Assembly: GCA_020137815.1 (NCBI GenBank)
Contig: CM035353.1
Span: 872,501 to 936,500, forward strand
DNA: 64,000 nucleotides
Direction of reading: 5' to 3'
Source: Hormiphora californensis
Taxonomy: Eukaryota; Ctenophora; Tentaculata; Cydippida; Pleurobrachiidae
Positions 21,754 through 34,900 of the stretch are shown piece after piece. A model generated the notes under the pieces. The model was given only the letters and a program-made list of their open reading frames with translations. It did no database searches and was not told where the DNA came from. The stretch's first letter is position 1. Every line of letters begins with the position of its first letter. Both the position numbers and the translations under genes were made by a program.

Positions 21754-24095
21754 CTTTACAAAACCTACGCAATACAGAACTTTCTCTTCACACTGGCACC
21801 TTGCACAGTTGATGAACCGGCAGCCAGTTGCTGATCTGTAGATGAACCATCCACAAAGTGGACCCCCGCACGAGTTTTACCCTCCATGCGTACCCAGACT
21901 CTTTCCCACTTTGTTCCAGTTCTTGGTACTTCTTTTGAGTCAGCTTCTTTCCTCTGTATTCGCCTGAGAAAAAGGGGTGTTGTATTTTACAGATATGGAA
22001 AAAGTTATACATAATGCAATGGAGCAAGAAACAAAGCTTATTGATCATATTATCTAGCTAGCCCATTATCTTAACAAACTCACCAATGATGACTCCAGGT
22101 CTGATAAACTCTGAAGCGAAGACACCAAACCCAGCATTGGATATTTTGGATGTGTCTATCTTGATGAAACTGGGGACGGGGAACTTTTTGGGATCTTTAG
22201 TACCGGAAGCAGTAATGATCTCCGAACAAGGTTCCAGGTCGCCATGTAGCTCACAAATAGAGGGAACAAAGTCCTTACACCTCCAACAATCTGAATAAAG
22301 AAATTGGGGTCATATATAAATTGACGGGGAAAGAGTTTTTTTAATTTCTAATCTAAATCTGTTGATTTCCCATTGACACTTACAATAATCATCAGTATCA
22401 TCATCATCACAAAGAGTGTATGAGACCCCTTCCTTAGCTTTCCTCACCGGGTTCCTTCTAACACTCCCCTCCCCTTCCTCATTCTTACTTCCCACAGCTT
22501 CTTCTTGGGGTAGTTGTATACAAGAAAGTTCCGTTATTCCAGAATCCTTGTTCTCACTGTTTAGATACCTCGTCACATTATCTTCATCTCCAAGAAAATC
22601 AAAATCATCTATTTCATCTTGTTTATCATGTAATGTAGTGGGTGCTGATGTGGGGGTTGTTGGTTGTGGACTAATCAATTGGGTGTCTGCAGATTCGGTA
22701 CTGTTCTGGGCATCTTTTTCAGGGACACTTTCATCGTCTGGTATAACAATCCTCTCAAATTCTATCAGAATATCCCGCATCTTTTTATCAAACCTAGTCA
22801 GGAATTAGAAGGTCGTATAATTATGGGAAACTAAGAATGGCATTGGCAAAAAAGAAAGATCTATCAGGATAAGTTAAAACTTTCTTCCTGCTCCAAACTC
22901 ACTCTTCATTTGAAAGATCGTCTTTTTGTTTAGTCAAAGACAGGATTTCCGCAGTATATTGGTTAACTTTATTCAACTCAACTTCCTCAAGAAACTCTTC
23001 TTCAGGATGCGGAAAGAGCGGGTAACAAGACACTGATTCCAAACTTTCCAGTTGCCTTTTCAACTCTGCATCACTGCAACAGAAAAGAAAAGTTAACTTC
23101 AACAATTCAAGCTGAATTAAATACCAGTAAAAGGAAGACAACATCAAAGATCCAGAATTCAAACCTTAAATTTTGCAGCTCCATTTTAGCACCTTTAGTT
23201 TCTTCTTTTAGAAATAACAGCTCTTCTTCAGTCAGGGTTTCTTCTAAACATTCCAACATTTCGTTTTTAGATCCAGGGCTAAATTCCATAACACTCCTCA
23301 TATCAAAAACTGTGTCAGCAACCACATTGAGAGATCCTCTGGTGCAGTAATGCCGTTATCTTATTCAAACTATCTGGAATTGACTGGATCAATATCTCGT
23401 CTAGATCAACGTCCGGTTCTTTGTATCTTTGTTAACCTGGGATTAAGAGTGCATTTAGTCAAATGTGTGTGTTTTAGTGTGATACAAAATAACAAACTTG
23501 AGGAATTCAACAAAAGTTGGTAAACTACCACTTACTTTCTAGCAATGTGAATGAGGTGTTGTGGTACTCTTTCCAAGTCCTCCATTTCTTGTTTTATTAG
23601 AACTGGAGATAGTTCCTCAGAGACACGTTCCTTCCCCGACTTGGGACGGGAGAATTCAGGAGTTGGAAGACAGGTGTACGGGGGGGTGCCCTCTCTTGGA
23701 TCGGTATCAGTATCTTCTTCTAGAGATTCTAAACCCTCCTTGTGCCTTTTCATAGCTTCTTGAACTGAACCAAAGGATGAAGTGTTACATCATGATACAG
23801 TAGTTAAGATAGAAAAGATTGTTATGTTCTAACCCTCCCTTTACATTTGTAAGGGTGCCCAAAACAGGGTCTAGCTAGGCAAAGAAAACTATGATTTGTT
23901 ACACTTACATCTTTCAAGTCTTGCCCTATCTTTAGCCCAGGAAGAGGGACGGTAGTTGTAAAAGTGGCTGTCAGCTGAGAGCAGACCAACTTCAACCATC
24001 TTCTCCCAGTTTTGGTAGATTCTCTGAAACCTCTGTAATTCGTACTCGGTGCTCTCTTCAAAGTACCGCATACCTTCGTAAACTTTCCAAACCAT
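21754..24095 (-). pseudogene. PRDM9-like gene, copy 3: KRAB-like to first PR/SET exon, decayed
   Basis: Exons, 5' to 3' on the minus strand: 24095-23909 (KRAB-like; YFEESTEYELQRFQRIYQNW), 23764-23536, 23436-23165, 23073-22903, 22793-22384 (acidic linker, then RRNPVRKAKEGVSY), 22290-22084 (knuckle CWRCKDFVPSICELHG and the start of PR/SET) and 21963-21754 (SET, EYRGKKLTQKKYQELEQSG). The same seven exons occur at 35468-30471. Here the third exon is 272 bp rather than 276, and the last is frameshifted after GYAW, so the copy cannot encode the full protein. The second SET exon and zinc-finger exon are missing; the TIR retroelement ends 250 bp downstream. Other exons keep their frame. Confidence 0.8.
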
Positions 24096-24487
24096 GGCTA
24101 AACGAAGGTGATAATGTTATAATTAGCTAAGTGAGTTACTGTTCAGATGGTGGAAAGTTTGCATATTGCATAAACATAGACAAGCTGAGTTGAAGATAGG
24201 ATACGTATCACTTGGATAGTGATGTAGAGGGAACAGAAGCTTGTCAAAGTTTGGTTTGAGAGAATTGAAACTATTACCTCACAAATTATTGAAAATAATA
24301 ATAATATTAATAACAAGAATAAAGTGACGTCATATTTTGTTGCAAAATACACGATACACCCGAGTCCCTAACTTAACACACAATTTTCCTACAACCAACA
24401 ACACCATCACATAACTTTTTCGGACCAAATTATGTAGCGTGTTAAACATTAATTGGTTCAATTCCCAATGTGAATGATATCATCAAT

Positions 24488-25813
24488 TCAAGGTCTCTGT
24501 GGACAGGTAAACTCATGTCTCCTTGAATGTGCAGCCTGGGTAAACCTTTTCTCACAGTAAGAGCAGGCAAAGGGTTTCTCCTCAGTGTGTATCATCATGT
24601 GTTTTGTAAGATTACTACTATGACCAAACCCCTTACCACACACCGTACACTTGTGTGGTTGGGCACCTGAGTGTACCAGTTGGTGTCTCTTGTAAGTACT
24701 CTTCCGTGTAAACCCCTTACCACAGTACTCGCACTGAAACGGGCGTACACCACTGTGCGTCAAGATGTGCCTGGATAAATTTACGGAACTTTCAAATGAC
24801 ATGGGACACACGGTACATTGGTGTTTCTTTATCGGGTGTTCAGTTCTGATGTGCTCGTACAACTCCTCCTGGGACGGTTTCTTGACACCACACTGTTTAT
24901 ACCTACATTTGAAGGTCTGTGTACTGCTGTGGTGTTTGTGTACATGAAGAGTAAGACTGCTCTTTTGTAATAGCACTGTAGTTACACTGGTTACATTGAA
25001 ACACCTTCTCCTCTGAGTGTGTAGCTGCGTGTTTTTCGTAATGTTCCTTATAATCAGTAAGGTAACCACAATACAAACACTTGTAGTTTCCTACACCCTC
25101 GTGTATATTCCTGATATGACTGCGAAATCGGCCTTTATCAGCATATCTCTTGTCACACTTGAGACACTGGTGGATCCTCTTTGGTTCAATACTACGGTTC
25201 ACTTTCCGTTTCACAATGCTACATTGATGGTTCAGTAGTTCAGTCTCGGTTTTGAAGAGTCGATGGCAGTTAGGTTTCTTGCAGTGGTACTTCTTATCTG
25301 AGGATGAAGCTTTGTTAATTCATCAAACAAACAAATTATATCAAGCATGGCCATCAATTATTAACGGATTAGTTTCACAACAGAAATCAGAGGCACTTAC
25401 CATCACTAGAATCCTGACGGCAGATGTCATAGCCAAGATCAGAGAAATATTCATCACCGTAAAATAGTAGTAACTCCTGGCCCATTCTAATTGGTTTGTA
25501 CGAATAATACTGGACCACACCTGAGAGGAAATAATAACTGTTGAATGAAAAGCATTTACTTAACGTCTAATCCTATTGAATAAAGTCGATCAAAACAACA
25601 AAATACCTTTATAAACTCGCATCAGAACGTTCTCTTCACACTGGCCCCTTGCACAGTTGATGAACCGGAGCCAGTTGCTTGATCTGTAGGATGAACCATC
25701 CACAAAGTGGACCCCTTTACTGGTTTTAACCTTCCATGCGTACCCAGACTCTTTTCCACTTTGTTCCAGTTCTTGGTACTTCTTTTGAGTTAGCGTCTTT
25801 CCTCTGTACTCCC
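24488..25813 (-). pseudogene. PRDM9-like gene, copy 2: PR/SET and C2H2 zinc fingers only
   Basis: Exons 25813-25607 and 25520-25401 encode a complete-looking PR/SET core (EYRGKTLTQKKYQELEQ, NWLRFINCARGQCEENVL, ELLLFYGDEYFSDLG). The exon 25297-24488 encodes about nine C2H2 or C2HC fingers and a stop. The finger frame is broken once near 24965 by one extra base relative to the copy at 26.1 kb (after CNYSAI). The fingers differ from one another, so this is not a homogenised minisatellite array as in mammalian PRDM9. The KRAB-like, linker and knuckle exons are absent: the copy begins in the intron before the SET exon, fused to the finger exon of the upstream copy at about 25955. PR/SET of this type methylates histone H3 in PRDM9; activity here is inferred only. 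Confidence 0.8.
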
Positions 25814-25954
25814 CTGAGAAAAGGGGGTGTTGTATTTTACAGCTTTGGAAAAAGTCTAATCTACAATAAATCACGAAACGGAGCTAATCGATCTCATTAT
25901 CCCATTATCTAGCTAGCCCATTATTGTACAGTGTACTGTGACTATGAGTGGGTA

Positions 25955-28900
25955 CTGTTCAGTTCTGATGTGCTCGTACAAATCCTCCTGGGACGGTTTC
26001 TTGATACCACACTGTTTATACCTACATCTGAAGGTCTTTGTGCTGCTGTGGTGTCTATGTACATGCAGAGTAAGACTTCTCTTTTCAATGGCACTGTAGT
26101 TACACTGGTTACATTGAAACACCTTCTCCTCTGAGTGTGTAGCTGCGTGTTTTTCGTAATCACCCTTATGATCACAAAAGTAACCACAGTACCAAACACT
26201 TGTAATTTCCTACACCCTCGTGTACATTCCTGATGTGACTGCGAAGCATTTGTTTTACAGTATATCTCTTGTCACACTTGGGACACTGGTGGATCTTCTT
26301 TGGTTCAATACTACGGTTAACTTTCCGTTTCACAATGCTACATTGGTGGTTCAGCAGTTCAGTCTCGGTTTTGAAGAGTCGATGGCAGTTAGGTTTCTTG
26401 CAGTGGTACTTCTTATCTGAGGATGAGGTTTTGTTAATTCATCAACCAATCAAATAGCAAGCCTGGCCATCAATTATTGACGGCTTACGCTCCAGTTGCA
26501 GATTGGAAACTGACACAGGTGCAGGGAATTGGAACTGACACTCAGCCAGTTAGTAGTGGAGACTCCCGATGAACCATGCTGCGCGCGACATCTTCGATGA
26601 CTAGCAGGAATTTCGATGTAAATTGCATTGAAATTAAAGTCGGATTTTTTGAAGTTGTCACCCCCCTTTTCACGTGCGGCGTCGTATTTGCGCGTGACAC
26701 GGGGGGGGATCAACACTTAACTGCATGATACTCATGCCGATAACTGCCAAATTTTCAAAAATTTTTTGACACCCACCACCCCTCACATATTTTGCACTTA
26801 AGTCCCACATTTAACTGCCGCCACATCTGAAAATGTAGACCCACCCCCCAAATCTAGCTAAAAGGGAGCTAAAAATAGCACGAAAGACACGGAGAGACTT
26901 ATATATTGTGTCTAAAATCAACTGCCATCAACTAAGAACAATACAGACCAGTTTAGGTAACGGATCCGAATTCCGAATTGGTTAGTATGAGACTCTTAGA
27001 GTGGCATGCGTAAAAAATATTCGCCACACACATGTGATAGGCACGCAAAAAATAACGAGCGCGCGAAAAAGGGGGTTGAAGACTTCAAAAAATCGGCCAT
27101 TTAGAGCAGTTATTTAAATTTTCACCATATAAACACCCCTAGACCCCCTATTTTTAGGCAGTTAAGTGTACAACTTAACTGCCGGACCCCTCGTACACCC
27201 ACCCACCCTAACTGGCATGAGTGTCACAAAGTTAAATGTTGATCCCCCCCCGCGTGACAGCCCCTACTTGCTCTCACTTTTCGGCAAAAATCCGCATATC
27301 ATCAGAAAGAGCATAAATTTGTGAGTCCGTAAAACTTTTGTTTGACGAAATTGGTCAAGAAACAAAGGCGTGACTGCGTGAGAGCCAAAACAAGTGTCCG
27401 ACAGGTTTCCGACGCGCAAATATTATTATTATTATTATTCAATCTAATTCAATACATATAACAATAACAATTGAATACATATTGACACTCCTTTTAGCGA
27501 GTAATAAAACGGTTGTCCGGTAAAAAGTACATGTTATGCTGATGCCGATTCAAAAGTCCAAGAGGTAATTATATATAGATTAGGTACTGTAATAATAAAT
27601 AGTAAGTTGATAGATAGATAGTTAAATAAGGGTAGATACTTAGATGATTAACTAGGGGATAACTAGGGGTAGAAAAGATGCAGAACAGCTAAATATAGCA
27701 TAGTAAAATAAATTAGTATAGTCGCTGAGTCAAATTAAGCTGTACAGTTAAAACAGATTTTAAAATAAATAGAAAAATAGAAATTACCCTCACATACATG
27801 CTCATACCCAAAAGTATACAGTACACACACATACACACACACACACACACACAAACACACAAAAAACACACTCACACAAACAAGCATGTCCGTAAAAAAC
27901 ACAGACACAGAGTCACACATGACACAGGAATAGTAATAAGTTAAGATAGGATATTATTATAAGTAGTATTAATGATTTAAATAGGCAGTGAAGTGTGCTT
28001 GGCCAGCGGGTTGTAAAACTATGTTATTTTAAGTGGTAGATAGGCTAATTAAGTAATTAGGTGAGGATAAGTTTAACTGGTAAGGAGCTCATCATTAAAA
28101 GTGGAGTTTTCTGTGACCTCATAAACAAGCTTTCTAAACTTATGCTTAAGGTTTCTATCTCTAGAAAAGATAAGTGCTAGGTGGAAGTTGCCAGTGCAAA
28201 CCGAGACCACACGACACTGGTCCCTAAGAGCCGATACCGCCCCGACAGCTGGACATTGGAAGAGCTTGTGGAAGGGTGAGTCGTGGTGCATGCCGCATTC
28301 AAGGCAGTAAGGTTCCTCTACGTTCCTGTCAATTCGTTGATAGCTGCCGACAAAGTTTTGAAATCTTAAGCTATGCCCGTGGATGTAGTCCATAGTCAAC
28401 GAAGAGTGCCTTCTGTCCATACTCCTATTGGTAAGAGGGGCTATGGAAACCGCTTCAGTATCCACAATAGATCGTAGCTCTTCAACCGTCGTAGTAGGAG
28501 AGTCGTCAGCAGAGATGTTCGTGATGTTAGCCTTGACGTGATCGTCCCACAATTTGTGCGTGAACATGTCCATAGTGTCCCGGGAATAGAGAAACTCTTC
28601 CGACTCATATGACAGTAGATCGCATGATCGAATAAATGATCGTCTCCGTCCCGTTTGAGATTCCGCTCTCTGTGCAGTCCAATGGAGATACCTTTTAGTT
28701 TCCACAATATGTCCATAGAAAGGGTGGCTTGCCTCATGCTCAATTTGGAGCAATTTAGCAGTCATGGTGTCTCCCGCTGTAAGACCTTTTAGGACAAACT
28801 TCGTTGTGAGTACTGTCAAAATAATCGGTAGAGGGGGTATACCAATAAGAAGGTCAGCTAGTGTTTTCGAGATGTGAAATTGGCTTCCAATAATCTTCAG

Positions 28901-31900
28901 TTTAGCCCTTGCAATTAGATCGTTAAAACTGTCCAATCTGTTACGAAGCCATAGAGGTGCTCCGTATAGAAGTTTGGTAAGGATTACCATTCGGAACAGG
29001 AGCGAGAGGCCGTTGTTGTTTATTCCAGCTAACCTGGTAGTCCCACCCGACAGCTTACTCCAGGAATTCCAACACTTTTGCAAAGTGTAGACAGCATGCT
29101 TTTTAAAGCTCAGGTCTGTGTCGAGAATGATTCCCAGCACCTTGCTAGAGTCCGTGTAGAGAATTTCTCTGGGTCCAAGGTACATAGGTTGTGGGGTAGA
29201 TGATACTTCTTGATTCCTTGGGTGGATCACGAGAATCTCAGTTTTCCCTCTGTCGCAATTGATGACCAATCTCCATAGACGGCACCATTTCTGGATGTAA
29301 TTGAGCACGCAGGACAGAGCTGTTTCACATTGAAGTTGATCTCCGGTTATTACAACCGTGCCATCATCAGCGAACTTAAACGTTTCGCATCTTTCTCGGG
29401 CGTCCTCGGGTATATTCTTCGTTTGTAAGAGATCCGAAACGTATATGATGAATAGCACAGGGGAAATGACTGCCCCCTGCGGTAGCCCGATAAGAGTGCA
29501 GTTCCGGGGAGAACCAATTTTACCGTTTATCTTCAGCTTCACTTTTCGTGATGACAAGAAACAATTTACCAGACGTAGGATGTTCCCCTTTATTCCAGCT
29601 TTATAGAGTTTGTAAATTAGGCAGGGGATGGGGACGCTGTCGAAAGCCTTTTCGAAATCCAAGAGAAGTAAAAAGGCAGTTGCTTTTCTCCGTCTGTTCT
29701 CGTGCAGTGTAGCCAGGAGACGGTATAAGTACCGTGTTGTGTTTCGTATGGGAAGAAAACCTTCTTGCTCGTCTTCCAAGATGTTTTCCTCGTAACAATG
29801 AGCCCTGATCCTCTTATCCATAACTCGCTCAAACATTTTACCAACATAGCTTCCAATTGAGATCGGTCGAAAAGATCCAGGTTTAAGGTAAGATGATTTT
29901 CCTTGTTTCTTGATAAACGATACTATGGCTGTTTTCCATGGCCAAACCGAGGTAACGAGGCAGTTGGTGAAAAGTTTTGCCAAGAACATCCTTGCTAAAG
30001 GGCCAAGGTGTTTCAATGTCACGGGGTGTACTCCATCTCCATCTGTAGATTTGCTTCCACTGCCCTGCCGCAAATAAAAAATCGCGCGCCACCCAGGGGG
30101 GGGGGGGTGACAACTTCAAAAAATCCGACTTTAGTTGCCCCGTGCAGTGTCAGCAGCAGAGTGAATCTCTGACATCAAGAAAATGGCGCCAGTAGTCGAA
30201 TCTCTAACTGAGGCCTTAGTTTCACAATAGAAATCTGAGGCACTTACCATCACTAGAATCCTGACGACAGATGTCATAGCCAAGATCAGAGAAATATTCA
30301 TCACCGTAAAATAGTAGTAATTCCTGGCCCATTCTTATTGGTTTGTAGGAATAATACTGGACCACACCTGAGAGGAAATAATTACTGTTGAATGAAATAA
30401 CGAAAACTAAGAAACCCATTTACTCAACGTATATTCCTATTCAATAAAGTCGATCAAAACAATGAAATACCTTTATAAACTCGCATTAGAACGTTCTCTT
30501 CACACTGGCCCCTTGCACAGTTGATGAACCGGAGCCAGTTGCTTGATCTGTAGGATGAACCATCCACAAAGTGGACCCCCTCACTAGTTTTAACCTTCCA
30601 TGCGTACCCAGACTCTTTTCCACTTTGTTCCAGTTCTTGGTACTTCTTTTGAGTCAGCTTCTTTCCTCTGTACTCGCCTGAGAAAGGGAGCGTGTGGGGC
30701 AATAAAAATGCCCCCCCCCCCCCCAAGTCTACCATAGTTCCAGATATCGTGGAGCACTAAAATTTGGTACAGTTACTCTATGAGACAAATAAATAACTTG
30801 ACCAAAATTTCAGACCTCTAGCTCAAAATTCATTTTTTCCCTGCCCGGGTGAATGCCCTTCGGGCATTCACCCGGGATGATGTTTTTAGCACGCACGTGC
30901 TAAAAAGATCATTCAGGGTTTAGAAATCAGCAGATCGTGGAGTTAACTAAATGTCCGTCTGTCCGTCTGTCCACCGTTACGCATAGTAACAAAGTCTGCT
31001 CCTTCATAAAACTTTCAGCTCACACTTTGTTGATGCATCAAAGGAAATGATTAACACACATTTTGGCGTGCAATTACTCACTCATAACACTTCCTACTTT
31101 CACCTGAAATCACTTTGGGTACCCTACAGCCGTACCATGACGTGGTAGCAAGTCTTCTAAGCATGAAACTACTATCACACAATAATTGTAAGTGACTGGA
31201 GTTAAGATGAGGGTAATATAAAGTTGAAGCACTTGGTAACCAACTAGGGTCTCCTAAGTAACTGTCTTGGTTATCATAGCAACTGCCTTGGTTACCATAG
31301 CAACTGCTTTGAATACCATAGCAACCACCCTGGATACCATAGCAACTAACATCGTATCAGCCAAAAATTGCTCTTTGAGTGCAAAATTAATCGGGAAATC
31401 CAGTTTTGAAGCTTAGTCATCAATTTTACACCCATCTGCACTGGGCCAGCGAAACACCGCATTATGAATACATAATGCAATAATTCTTGTTTTGATCGGA
31501 ATGAACATCGTTATTCATTCCATAATAAAATAATTTCCGGTCCAAAATTTAACCAATTATGTTTCGCTATCGATTAGCTTTCCAATGTGACCAAGATCAG
31601 TTAAATTGGACAACCACAAGAGACACAGTGTCATGTTTCTTGAAGTTAGTCAGGACATGTGATCCTCACCGAATCGTTGAGTATCCGGGGATTGCTAATC
31701 GGGCCAAGGGGCAGACGAATCACGTATCATGGCAGGGTGATGTGATTCGAGGAAAGAGGACATTTATCAAAGAGCTACCGATCTCATGACCAATCAGCAT
31801 CGTCATCCCTCATTAGTAGCCGTGATACGTGATTCTCTACCACTTAGACCGATTCACAATACTGAACACTCAATGATTCGGTGAGGATCACATGACCTGA

Positions 31901-34900
31901 CTAACTTTAAGAAACATGACACTGTGTCTCTTGTGGTTTTCCAATTTAGCTGATCTTGGTCACATTGGAAAGCTAATCGATAGCTAAACATAATTGGTTA
32001 AGGCCAGAGGGGGGGGGGGTCGACGGGTCTAAAAAGTCACTTTTGGGGTTTGGTTCGGCTCGAAGAGCCGGACCAAATGGAATAGTTGGAATCGTTTTAG
32101 CGCACACCGTTAAGGAGAAATTTGAGGTTAACTTTTGCCCCAAAATCGAAGTTAACCTCAATAAATCACAGAAGAGATGACTTGGGACATCAGAAACGGT
32201 TCAAAAGTTAGATCTCACCAAGGAGAGCGTGACTGCAAAATTTCAGCGTGCTAACCCGAGCGGTTCACAAAATATTGGAGGTTAACATATTTCCCGAAAA
32301 AGTAGCCTTTTGGTCAATATTTCAGAACAATTTTTTCTCATTTTTCTCTGGAATTAATAACGATGTTCATTTCGATCAAAAAAAAAGAATTTTGAGCTAG
32401 AGGTCTGAAATTTTGGTCAAGTTAATTATTTGTCTCATAGAGTTACTGTAACAAATTTTAGCGCTCAACGATATCTGGAACTATGGTAGACTTGGGGGGG
32501 GGGGGGGGGGCATTTTTATTGCCCCACACAATGGTACAATGGAGCGAGAAACAGAGCTAATCGATATTATTATTTAGCTAGCCCATTATCTGAACACACT
32601 CACCAATGATGACTCCAGGTCTGATAAACTCTGAGGCGAAGATACCAAACCCAGCGTTGGGTATTTTGGATGTGTCTATCTTGATGAAACTGGGGACAGG
32701 GAACTTTTTGGGGTCTTTAGTACCGGAAGCAGTAATGATCTCTGAACAAGGTTCCAGGTCGCCATGTAGCTCACAAATAGAGGGAACAAAGTCCTTACAT
32801 CTCCAACAATCTGAATAAAGAAATTGGGGTGATGGAATTGACTAGGAAAGAGTTTCCTAATCTAAATCTGTTTATTTCCCCCGGACACTTACAATAATCA
32901 TCAGTATCATCATCATCACAAAGAGTGTATGAGATCCCTTCCTTAGCTTTCCTCACCGGGTTCCTTCTAACACTACCCTCCCCTTCCTCAATCTTACTTC
33001 CCACAGCTTCTTCTTCTTGGGGCAGTGGCATATAAGAAAGTTCCGATATTCCAGGATCCTTGTTCTCACTGTTTAGATACCTCATCACATTATCTTCATC
33101 TCCAAGAAAATCAAAATCATCTATTTCATCTTGTTTCTCATGTAATGTAGTGGGTGCTGATGTGATGGTTGTTGGTTGTGGACTTGTCAATTTGTTATCT
33201 GCAGATTCGGTACTGTTCTGGGTATCTTTTTCAGGGACACTTTCATCGTCTGGTATAACAATCCTCTCAAATTCTATCAGAATATCCCGCATCTTTTTAT
33301 CAAACCTGATCGGGGAAAAGGTACCATTTAGGAAAGTTAAAAAGGAATCTGAGAACAGAAGGTATACAGTACTAATTGCTCCGATATACCGGGCACCCCG
33401 ATTTCCCGGTAAAACCCTTTCCCCGAGCAAGAAATGAAAATTGATCTATTAGCACAAATCATAATTTCATCATCATAATTCATACTTACTCTTCGTTTTG
33501 AATATCGTCTTTTTGTTTAGTCAACGACATGATTTCAGCAGTGTATCGGTCAATTTTATTCAACTCATCTTCCTCAAGAAAATCTTCTTCAGGATGCGGA
33601 AAGAGCGGGTAACAAGACACTGATTCCAGACTTTCCAGTTCCCTTTTCAACTCTGCATCACTGCAACAGAAAAGAAAAGTTAACTTTAACAATTCATGCT
33701 GAATAAGGAACCATAATAAAGTTCAAGAGCCTCCAAGAGCGCACCCCATCCAAGATAGACCAAAATCAAGAGCGCACCACAATCAAGAGAGACCAAAATC
33801 AAGAGCGCACCACAATCAAGAGAGACCAAATCAAGAGCGCACCACAATCAAGAGAGACCAAATCAAGAGCGCACCTCATCCAAGAGAGCTCCCTATCCAG
33901 AAGATACCAGATGTGGTGCGCTCTTGAATTTGGTCTCTCTTGATTGTGGTGTGCTCTTGATTTGGTCTCTCTTGATTGTGGTGTGCTCTTGATTTTGGTC
34001 TCTCTTGATTGTGGTGTGCTCTTGATTTTGGTCTCTCTTGATTGTGGTGAGGCTCTTAAACTTTATTATGATTCCTTATCAACAATAAAAGGAAGACAAC
34101 GTTAAAGTTCCAGGATTGAAACCTTAGATTTTGCAACTCCATTTTAGCACGTTTAGTTTCTTCTTTCAGAAATAACAGCTCTTCTTCAGTCAGGGTTTCT
34201 TCTAAACATTTCAACGTTTCGTTTTTAGATCCAGGGCTAAATTCCATAACATCTCTCATATCAACAACTGTGTCAGCAACAAATATTGAGAGATCCTTCT
34301 GGTGCAGTAATGCAGTTATCTTATTCAAACTATCTGGTATTGACTGGATCAATATCTCGTCTAGATCAACGTCAGGTTCTTTTGTATCTTTGTTAACCCT
34401 GGGGATAAAGAGGTGAATTTAGTCAAATGTGTGTAGTTTTAGTGTGATACAAAATAACAAACTTGAGGAATTCGAACAAAAGTTGGTAAAACTACCACTT
34501 ACTTTCTAGCAATGTGAATGAGGTGTTGTGGTACTCTTTCCAAGTCCTCCATTTCTTGTTTTATTAGAACTGGAGATAATTCCACAGAAACACGTTCCTT
34601 CCCCGACTTGGGACGGGAGAATTCAGGAGTTGGAAGGCAGGGTGTACGGGGTTGTCCCTCTCTTGGATCGGTATGAGTCTCTTCTTCTAGAGATTCTAAA
34701 CCCTCCTTGTGCCTTTTCATAGCTTCTTGATCTGAAAAAAAGGATGAAGTGTTACATCATTGATACAGTAGCTGACATAGAAAGGATTGTTATGTTCTAA
34801 CCCTCCCTTTACATTTGTAAGGGCACAAGAAACAGGGTCTAGCTAAAGTGTAAGCGAAACTAAAACGAACCCCCTGCGGGGCTCAAATTGAACGTTTTTG

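Larger units (their letters stand above)
26488..30214. mobile_element. TIR element inserted in PRDM9-like copy 1, hosting nested elements
   Basis: Copy 2 has a short uninterrupted intron between the SET and finger exons (25298-25400); in copy 1 the same intron is split by this 3.7-kb block. The ends are imperfect inverted repeats (CTCCAGTTGCAGATTGGAAA at left; CTCAGTTAGAGATTCGACTA read inward from the right). A subterminal 29-bp motif, aaagtcggattttttgaagt, recurs inverted at 26637 and 30137. CTTA at both edges may be the target duplication. It contains a MITE and a LINE. Confidence 0.6.

Noticed and set aside
22416-22808. Ser-rich plus-strand frames opposite PRDM9-like exons (also 33060-33437)
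   Set aside because: Antisense shadow of the acidic linker exon.
24488-25069. Considered an independent C2H2 zinc-finger gene
   Set aside because: The exon joins in phase to the SET exons just upstream, and its homologue has the same place in copy 1.
27831-27850. Cys/Val-rich minus frame 27735-27920
   Set aside because: Translation of a CA microsatellite in the LINE 3' region.
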